Shown: one piece after another, positions 9,601 to 18,600 of the stretch
Layout of the letters: every line of letters starts with the position of its first letter
Position numbering within the stretch: position 1 is the stretch's first letter
From: Plazaster borealis
Taxonomy: Eukaryota; Echinodermata; Asteroidea; Forcipulatida; Labidiasteridae
Reading direction: 5' to 3'
Assembly: GCA_021014325.1 (NCBI GenBank)
Contig: CM037466.1
Coordinates: forward strand, 13,728,765-13,792,764
Length of the DNA: 64,000 nt
Notes under the pieces: model-generated
Database searches by the model: none
What the model saw: the letters and a program-made list of their open reading frames with translations, nothing else
Told to the model about the DNA's origin: nothing
Made by a program: the position numbers and the translations under genes

Positions 9601-12600
9601 CAGAATTTTACATGGATAAGTGAAATAATAAGCACAGAAGATGGAGGGGAAAGAGTTGATCTATGTAGACCAAAATGAAGAGAGTATGAGGCTGTTAGAT
9701 TAAGCCGAGGCTTGTTGAAGACAGCCTAGACAGACAAACTACAAACGTGGAGACAAGACAAACAGGTTAACGCAAATCAAAACAAAACCAGACTGTGGAT
9801 GCAATGAGAGAAATATGTATAAACTAGCAGGGCTATTAGGTAAATTGAACAACTGGGTGTTAAATTTAATGATTTTTGTTGTTGAAGTTGGTCTGGAAAA
9901 ACCTATATTAATCTTTGTCATCTTCTTTCAGGAAAGATATCCGTATCGAAACATTTGACTGTGCAGTCATCAGAGATGTTGTTGCAACAGCAATTCCTTC
10001 CACTGGTATGAGTACTTGAAACATTGGGATTAAGACTTTAGATAAAACTCAATACAGATGTTCAGTACAGATGTTCACATGTGTGTGTTGTGTTGTCATT
10101 TAGCCTTCGAGAAAAACTCTGCTTGGGTCGAAACGTCAGGCCATTAACTACTATTTTTTGTTTTTTTTTTTCATTTTTTTCTAGTTTATAATTATAACAA
10201 TAATCTCTCATGGTTTGCTAAGATGTTACTTCTAAAATAGTTTCCGCAGACGGGCCCTTTTTAAATTTCCAATGATTTCAAATTGACAAGACTTTTTTTT
10301 ACTTCATGAGTAAGAGTTAAAGGTTACTTTAAAATAATGTTGTGTTTATTTCCAGATTTCTATTTGACCCCCTGGTCCATTGAAGTGACAGCCTTCTTTG
10401 AGCTCGGCGCCTCTGTCTCTTGCCCAGGAAACTTACGGGCTGATTTCAAAGTCTTAAATGTCAGCCATACGGCAGCAGTCAAATTGTCTCAACTGAAGAC
10501 CAACTTCTCTATGAAGTTTCAAGTTCCAAAGGTATAAACACACACACACAAAAATGATCTTACTTGAAACAGTACATTATGTTTGGTTTGATGTTTATTC
10601 GGTTTGCCGTAACACCATGTGTATAACTACTTTGCTGTGTAGATTTTGTTCTTTGAGAACTTGTCTTGCTATTTATTCTACTGCCAAAATTCTATTTCGG
10701 AATTCAGGACTGCTTAGTTCTGAAAAGAACTGTCCTGCTTATTAACTACTACCTGGGTGGAAGGTAGGAAATCGAGGGGACTTCTCGTTATTAACTTCAC
10801 TGCCGCAGAGTGAGTTCTTACAGTGGATTTAGGGGACTTCTAGTTATTAACTTCACTGCCGCAGAGTTTGGTTTGTTTTTTTTGTTGGGGTGTTTGTTTA
10901 CATTTTGTCAATATATGGTATTAATAAAAGATGAAACACAGTTGTGCACAGTACAACAAATAGAGTATAAATAGGGCTTGCATTGGAACGCACCCAAGGT
11001 AGACTCTACTCCATCAGCCAAATGATATCCACATTTTCTCTCAGGTTCCAAGACATTTCTGGCAGAAAATTTGAAAATCCTTAGGATACTTCCTTTTTGT
11101 TTTTCCTTCTTTTTTTGACGGTTTCCCACATAATCTGTCAGCAATTTGTCTAAGATTGTTAGGCTGCCAGAAGAGTTACACACCTATGTTCCGACATCAC
11201 TATGTTCCGACACCCATAGTGAATTTTCCTAATCCTAACCCTAACCCTAACGCTAACCCTAGAGTGTAAATCACAAAGGCTTTTTTGGAAAGATAGGGTT
11301 GTCGGAACATAGCGTCGGCTCAGAACTATAAGGTCCTTAAGTTACGTAATGGACAAAAGGTCTTTAACAAAATAAATTTAAAAGGTCTAAAAAAGAGTAA
11401 ATAAAATATAAAAATCAAAAATTAATGTTTCATTATGAAACCTATGCTTAGAATTCATGACAAAACATTAAATGTTTGATTTTTATATTTTATTTACTCT
11501 TTTTTAGACCTTTTAAATTTATTTTGTTAACGACCTTTTGTCCATTACGTAACTTAAGGACCTTATAGTTCTGAGCCGACGATAGGGGTGTTGGAATATG
11601 GAGCAGTCACCGCCAGAAGAGTTCTACCCAACATTATACAAATAAATGGATTGATGTGGGCTTGTTACAGGCAAAGACATGGTGGCCAGCAGGCTTTGGG
11701 GACCAGCAACTTTATCTACTGCATGTCTCATTCTCTGACAGTGGTAGATCATCTGCTGCACAAGACTTATCCATAAAATCACTTCAGTTCGGGTTCCGCC
11801 GTGTAGAACTTGTTGAGAAGAATGTGACTGATACTGTAGGTAAGTCTCGGCCTGGAGTTACACGGAGGCCACGTAGGCCATGGCCTCTGTTGCCCCTGGT
11901 CTTGGCCTTGGTGCCCCTTCAAAGTTTCCCATAGACTTTAAGTTTTTTCAATGGAAGTGAGAAAATAGAGAAAAACCATGCACAATTTTCAGCATGTAAA
12001 CACATTGTCCTTGATTTTGGTTTTAACAACCAAAATCGGCTGTTGCATTTTTAAAAAGGTTTTCTGATACAGTTTTCTCAAATATGACTTCAAAAAAGTT
12101 TCTAGTACTTCATAATTAGTAAGCTTTCGGACTAAAAATTAAACAATGACGTTCTTTATCCAGACCAATCCTGTATGATACCTTTAAACTGCATTGACTG
12201 TCAGTTGTTCATCAACAATTGCTTTCCAAACAGGTCTGTCGTTCTTCTTCAACATCAACAATCAACACACCTTCATCAAAGGGGCCAATTGGATACCCAC
12301 AGATGCGTTCCAGGAGCGCGTGTCTCGCACGAAGCTGGAGCGTCTCCTCCAGTCTCTTGTAGATGCTAACATGCACGCCACCAGGGTGTGGGGAGGCGGG
12401 GTGTACGAGCAAGACGCCTTCTATGAAATCTGCGATGAGCTGGGTATCGTCGTCTGGCAGGACTTCATGTTTGCCTGCGCTATGTATCCAGTGGACGAAG
12501 AGTTTCTTAGCAGTGTCAAATCAGAGGTCATTCAGCAGGTATAAAGGTCATTAGCTTTAAGACGTGCAAAGGTTGCAACTTATCTCTTTTGGGAGTATTA

Positions 12601-15600
12601 CATCTTTTTAAAATTAATAATACAAATAACAACATAATCTTAGATAGTGCCAAAGTCCGCCTAAAAAGACCTTCAAGGCATTTCACAGAGATGCAATTTA
12701 AAAAGCCTAGGCCAAACACAATTTATAAAAATACAAACAAATTACAGAAAAGGAGTGACCAAACAATTCTAAGCACATTAAAACAAAACCACAAAATTTA
12801 GTTTTTTTCACATGGACCAAACACAAGATCAACAAAATAGATACCTAAGTAATCTAAGAATTCTAAAACAACAACATCACTTAAGTCTAGAAAATACCCC
12901 ATAAAACCTGGACCAGCCAGTAGCAGATCGCCTAAAAACTAAGCAAAACAAAGACAAGCAAGCAATACAAAAATCCAAACAGAAGAAGCGACCCACCCCT
13001 CTCCACGAACAAAGTATAAGATTGTGTAAACTCACATCCTGAGTAAACTCAATGCCTACAGTAGGCGTGTTCTGGCCGAGCGGCAAGCGCACCGGACTCA
13101 AGCTCTGGTGTTTCTGGTCAGCAGAGTGTGGGTTCGTGTCCTGGTCATGACACTTGTGTCCTTAAGCAAGACACTTTACCATTATTGCTTCGTCCTTCGG
13201 ATGGAACGTATAAAGCCGTTGGTTCAGTGTGTTGTGTAATGCATGTAAAAGAACCCAGAACACTTATCGTTAAGAGAAGGGGTTCACCCCGGTGTTTCTG
13301 GCAGTGGCTGCCAAGTGCACCGCAGCACCTTGTAAACCCTTATATGGTGCTACATAAATTGGTCTCATAATTCATAAAAAATTCAAAACCTGTCTAAAAA
13401 AGTGTATCTCTTTGTTCAAGCGCCTTGAGCACCTTATTGGTTGATACGTGCACTATATTTAGAAAACAAGTGAGTCTTCAAAAGGGTCTTGAAGGAAGCA
13501 ACGGATGTGGATGAGATTTTTGCTAACCCCGATCTGAATCCTGATTCCTGATAGTTTTCTCAAAAAATTCTTCTTGCAGACGAGACGTCTTGGTAGTCAT
13601 CCTTCCATTATTGCATGGAGCGCTAATAATGAAAACGAAGTCGCCCTCAGACAAAACTGGTACGTATGTAAGACCCTTTCAAAAATCATTGGCTATGGCT
13701 GTAGGTATCGGCTGATTCCACTAATCTAGCCGTAGCCATAGCCAGATCAATCTGACTTTGGGACGCTGGGTGGTGTAAGGGAGTGAAAATTCCTGTGTTA
13801 TCATAGTGGGGGTTCCCCCTTAGAGAATTGATATATTTGTTGTGAGTTTTTTTGTGCAAAATAGTCATAGGAGTGGCACCCCTGTGTAGTACAAAGTAAA
13901 TTTCCATTGTTATAGTTCTCAGCATGCACATTTTCACAAACAATTGATTTATACCTGAGTTAGCCTTCTGCCACCAAACATCCCTGAATGTCTTCATAGC
14001 CATTGTCTGCGGTAGAAATGGTCAGACCTTTGATTAATTTGTCAGGATTTTTCATTGATCTTGTTATCATAGTGGGGGTTCCCCCTTAGAGAATTGATAT
14101 ATTATTTGTTGTGAGTTTTTTTTTGCAAAATAGTCATAGGAGTGGCACCCCTCTGTAGTACCAAGTAAATTTCCAGTGTTATAGTTCTCAGCATGCACAT
14201 TTTCACGAACCATTGATTCATACCTGAGTTAGCCTTCTGCCACCAACCATCCCTGAATGTCTTCAAAGCCATTGTTTGCGGTAGAAATGGTCAGACCTTT
14301 GATTAATTTGTCAGGATTTTTCCTTGATCTTTGTGCGCCTTCAGATTTTCTAAAAACGAGGCGATTTTCTTAAAAAGGAGTTCTATATGGGTAATTATAG
14401 GACACTTCTGACCCTTCGCAGCGCCGTTTCCAAAATAATCGTGTGTGTCCCCCCCTGTTTTTCCAAATGAGGCAAGGTCGTGTCATGGCGGACAAGGTTG
14501 GCGTCTACATGTAGTCGTCCACATTGTTTAGAAGTTTTTTGAAGGATTTCCAGATTGTGGGGTGGACAAGTTTCCGCGTCTATTTTGTGTTCCTTCAAAA
14601 ACAAATTTACAAGGATCTATGTGTGAGTTGTATCAAAAAATTGTTGGATGTATTTCGTTCGTGCATTGTCGCAGATTATAATCACTCTAACTTTTCAATT
14701 TCAATTTGGCTTTGTGAATCTTTGCCCCGTGAAATAGAACAGTCCAGATTTCACCCTATGATTATATTCTGCGACAATGCACTCATATGCATCCAATATT
14801 GTTTATTATTTTTACGGAAAAATCAATATAAAACACATTGTCATAATTGCAGGTATGGGACAGCCAACAATTTCTCACTGTACAAGGAAGATTTTGTCAC
14901 CCTGTACATCGACACAATCTTGGAAACTGTTAAAAAGATTTCCAAATTGCCGGCTGTCAGTTCAAGTCCATCCAATGGACCTGAGAGTCAAGCAGAAGGA
15001 TGGGTCGCTCAGGATCCTACCGACCCTCATTATGGTGACGGTGAGACGAAATAATTTTGTTCAGGAAGGCCTGGGGTAGATTTCACAAAACACTGAGATT
15101 GTTCTTAAGATGAGGTGTCAGTATCACCATAGTGATTTGTATTGTGACATCACACTTTGCTTAGCAATTAAGATTGATTTGCACTTAAGATCAATATTAG
15201 CTCTTTGTGAAATCGAGCCCTGGAATTTCATCTTTAGCAGGGCCATTTTCATTCTGCAAAGGGTACTTCCATTGGAAAAACTTAAAGTCTACGGGAAACT
15301 TTTGAAGGGGCACCAAGGCCAAGACCAGGGGCAATGAAGGCCATGGTCTCCATGTAATTCCAGGCCTGTATCAGGCCTACAGGTTACAGTTTGAGGAACT
15401 TTTGATGGTTCATTGGTTTTAGGGTTTCAATGGAAAGCACCAAATTGTTGCCAGAAAGTAGTGGGTCTCCCTAACGCAAAACAATCTAATACAAGGTGTC
15501 AACCTAGTAACGTGAAGTAATAATAATAATTATTATTATAACAACACCTGAGATTTCAAGTTCATCTTCTCTAATAGTATGTAATCCTGTAGACATAATT

Positions 15601-18600
15601 TGGGGTTGAACTAAAGAAAAATTGACTAGAGCGGGATTTGAACCAAGGACCTTCGAATTAACGTGCCGTCTCTCGACCAACTGAGCTATATCTAGCCCTA
15701 TGTTGGCGGTCTCCCTATTTTGTCAAAATCTTTGTTCGGGGTTGATAATAATAATACTGGGTTCTTATACAGCGCTTTATCACACCCCTAGGGGCGTATC
15801 AAAGCGCTCAATACTTTTATCTCTAACTCTGAAAAGGTTCGTACACAGAGACTTAATAGAACTATTTTATCCGTGACAGTTCACTACTACAATTACAACG
15901 AGGACTGTTGGGATGTGTCAATATATCCCAAGCCAAGGTTTGCTTCGGAGTACGGCTTTCAATCATGGCCCTCGTTTGAAACTCTGAGGCAAGTATCCAA
16001 GTCGGGCGATTGGACAATGGATAGCAACTTCAGCATGCATCGGCAGCATCACCAAAATGGTAAGACCAAAGTTAAATTTCTTTCGTGAAAGGTCGGTCTC
16101 TGCTTTTCTTGAACTATTTCTCATCAAATTATAGTTCTCCTGAAGACTAGCGGAGTGTATTTTACTAGAAATATCTCGTTTCCAGTTTGTCTCAGAACCA
16201 CCACGTTTCCCGAAAGAAAGTTTTCATTCACATGGGTGTCACCCATAAGCTAATTTCTTATTTTCCTTCTTACATCATGCAAAGCTTCACATGCCCTGAA
16301 GAAGAACAAATGTTGAGATCCATCTCACCCCGGGCTCGGTTTCACAAGGAGCTAAGATAGATCTTATGATGTATATTTTTCTGAAATGCTAAGTGAAGTG
16401 TGATGTCACAAAACAAATGAACCAAAAAATATATCACAACATTGAATTTGACCATGGAGCCCCTCTTTAATGCAGGGTACACTTTTTGTAATTGTCAAAG
16501 ACCAGTATTCTCACTTGGTGTATCCCAACATATGCATAAAATAACAAGCCTGTGAAAATTTGGGCTCAATTGGTCATCGAAACAGCAAGAAAATAATGAA
16601 AGAAAATACACCCTTGTTGCATAGAATTGTGTGCTTTCAGATGCATGAGAAAGGCTTCATGCCTGAAGCCTTTTTCAGATTCACATTTTGGGGTGCGAAA
16701 TCACCTCTTTCTTTAAATCTGCATTACTTCAAAGGTCGTTTCTAAAAATGTTATCATGCCTATCAACAGCTCTCTAGTGCTCTTAATACCATTAATACCA
16801 TGTAAGTTTTTACGGTCATTATTTTTTGTGAGTAATTACCAAAAGCCTTTAAATGAATATTCATCAGGCAACAAGCAGATGATGGACCAGATCAACCGCC
16901 ACTTCATCGACGCTACGTCCCGTAATGCAACCCAAAGATTCATGGACAGAATCTACCTTACTCAGGTACAAATTTTTGAAATAAAACATTACAAAATATT
17001 AAAGAGGGGCTCCAAGGTCAAATTCAGTTTTGTGATGCACTCATTTTTCAATAGATATGAAAATGAGGAAAATTACAAGTCTCCAATCTCACGCTAAAAT
17101 GGTACGTAAAATGCCATTTTATTTGATACTCTTTCAAAGCAAAATTTGAAACATGACATCATCGAACATTACAAACAAATGGGTCTCTACATTCCAAGAG
17201 GAATTTTTGCGCCAGTCAAAATTACATTTTTATTGAATAATCATCAAAATTCAGGAATGAACTTAAATTCTCCGCACAAAAATGTACAGATCATATCCTG
17301 AATTGTGACATCTTTGAATGCTTTTGGATTTTGACAAAAGTTGCAGTTGAATGGTATTAAACACAGTGGCATTTTACACACCGTTTTAACGTGAGGTTAG
17401 AAACTTGAATTTTTTTCCCCATTCTCATAAGGACTCTATCTGTTGGAAAATGAGTGCATCACAAGACTGAATTTGACCTTGGAGCCCCTCATTAATATTT
17501 CTAAAGTGTATAAATTAATCTATTAATAATACAGACATTTATAATGTATACCATATCCATCCAAGGGTGCTCAAGACACTCACAGTTTAGCTATCATTCA
17601 AAATCACAGTGGACGATATTAAATGGTCATGTAGCAGGAGGGTTGACTGTGTACTATGTAGTAGGGGCATTCACCACATGATATCATATTTTAGGCTGGT
17701 GTAATTGCAGCTATCTATCAACACCATATTGGATGATACTAAAGGGTCTGACAGTAGGAGGGTTGACTGTGAACTGTGTAGATGCATTCACCACATTATA
17801 TTATATTGCAGGCTGGCATAGTTTATCTTTCATTCAAAACCACAGTGGATGAAGCTTAACGATCTAACAATAGGAGGGTTGAGCTCTTATAATATAAACT
17901 TCATTTGTAGGACTTCCCAGTTGTAATCATCAGTACTAGCTTGTGTTGTGTTTTCCCTCACAATAGACAACACTTCAACTGATTTACAATTCCAGATATC
18001 ACAAGCTCTCTGCTACAAGTTTGAGACGGAACACTATCGCCGACTCCAGACCACCATAATCGATGGAGAGGGTATGACAATGGGGGCGGTATACTGGCAG
18101 CTTAACGACATCTGGCAGGCGCCTTCTTGGGCGTCCATTGGTGGGTAATCCCAGTTTTGAATTTCAATTATCTTTTTTTGACCAGTAAATAATACTAAAC
18201 TGTTGAAATTGAATTACTCATTTTGACTGTTGAATGCTGAAGCAACGGGAAACTTATTGTCAAACAAAATTGAATGAGCAGGGTGTTAAAATGAAACATC
18301 TTTTGTTGAAATTGATCGTGAACCTATATAGACCTTATGCATTGATGTCATCCAGCTGCCATCTTAGAGGTAAAGTGATGATGAAACAATGGAAATGCGC
18401 AGATTTGTACGCGCAGCGCACAGAATTGGCCAATGAACAATCTCCTTTTGACCTCTAGGAGAGGGCGCCCTACTCAAATGACGTCATGTGTATAAGGTCT
18501 ATTGTTCAAGTTATTTTCAAACAACCGACTTATTTTATATTCCACCTCAGAATACCAAGGAAAATGGAAAATGCTTCACTACTACGCCAAAGATTTCTTT

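Noticed and set aside
11228..11262. True chromosome end
   Set aside because: Only about six imperfect units, inside a MANBA intron with exons on both sides.
13797..14330. CRISPR-like or satellite array
   Set aside because: Only two long, directly adjacent copies with no spacers; a simple tandem duplication in a eukaryotic intron.
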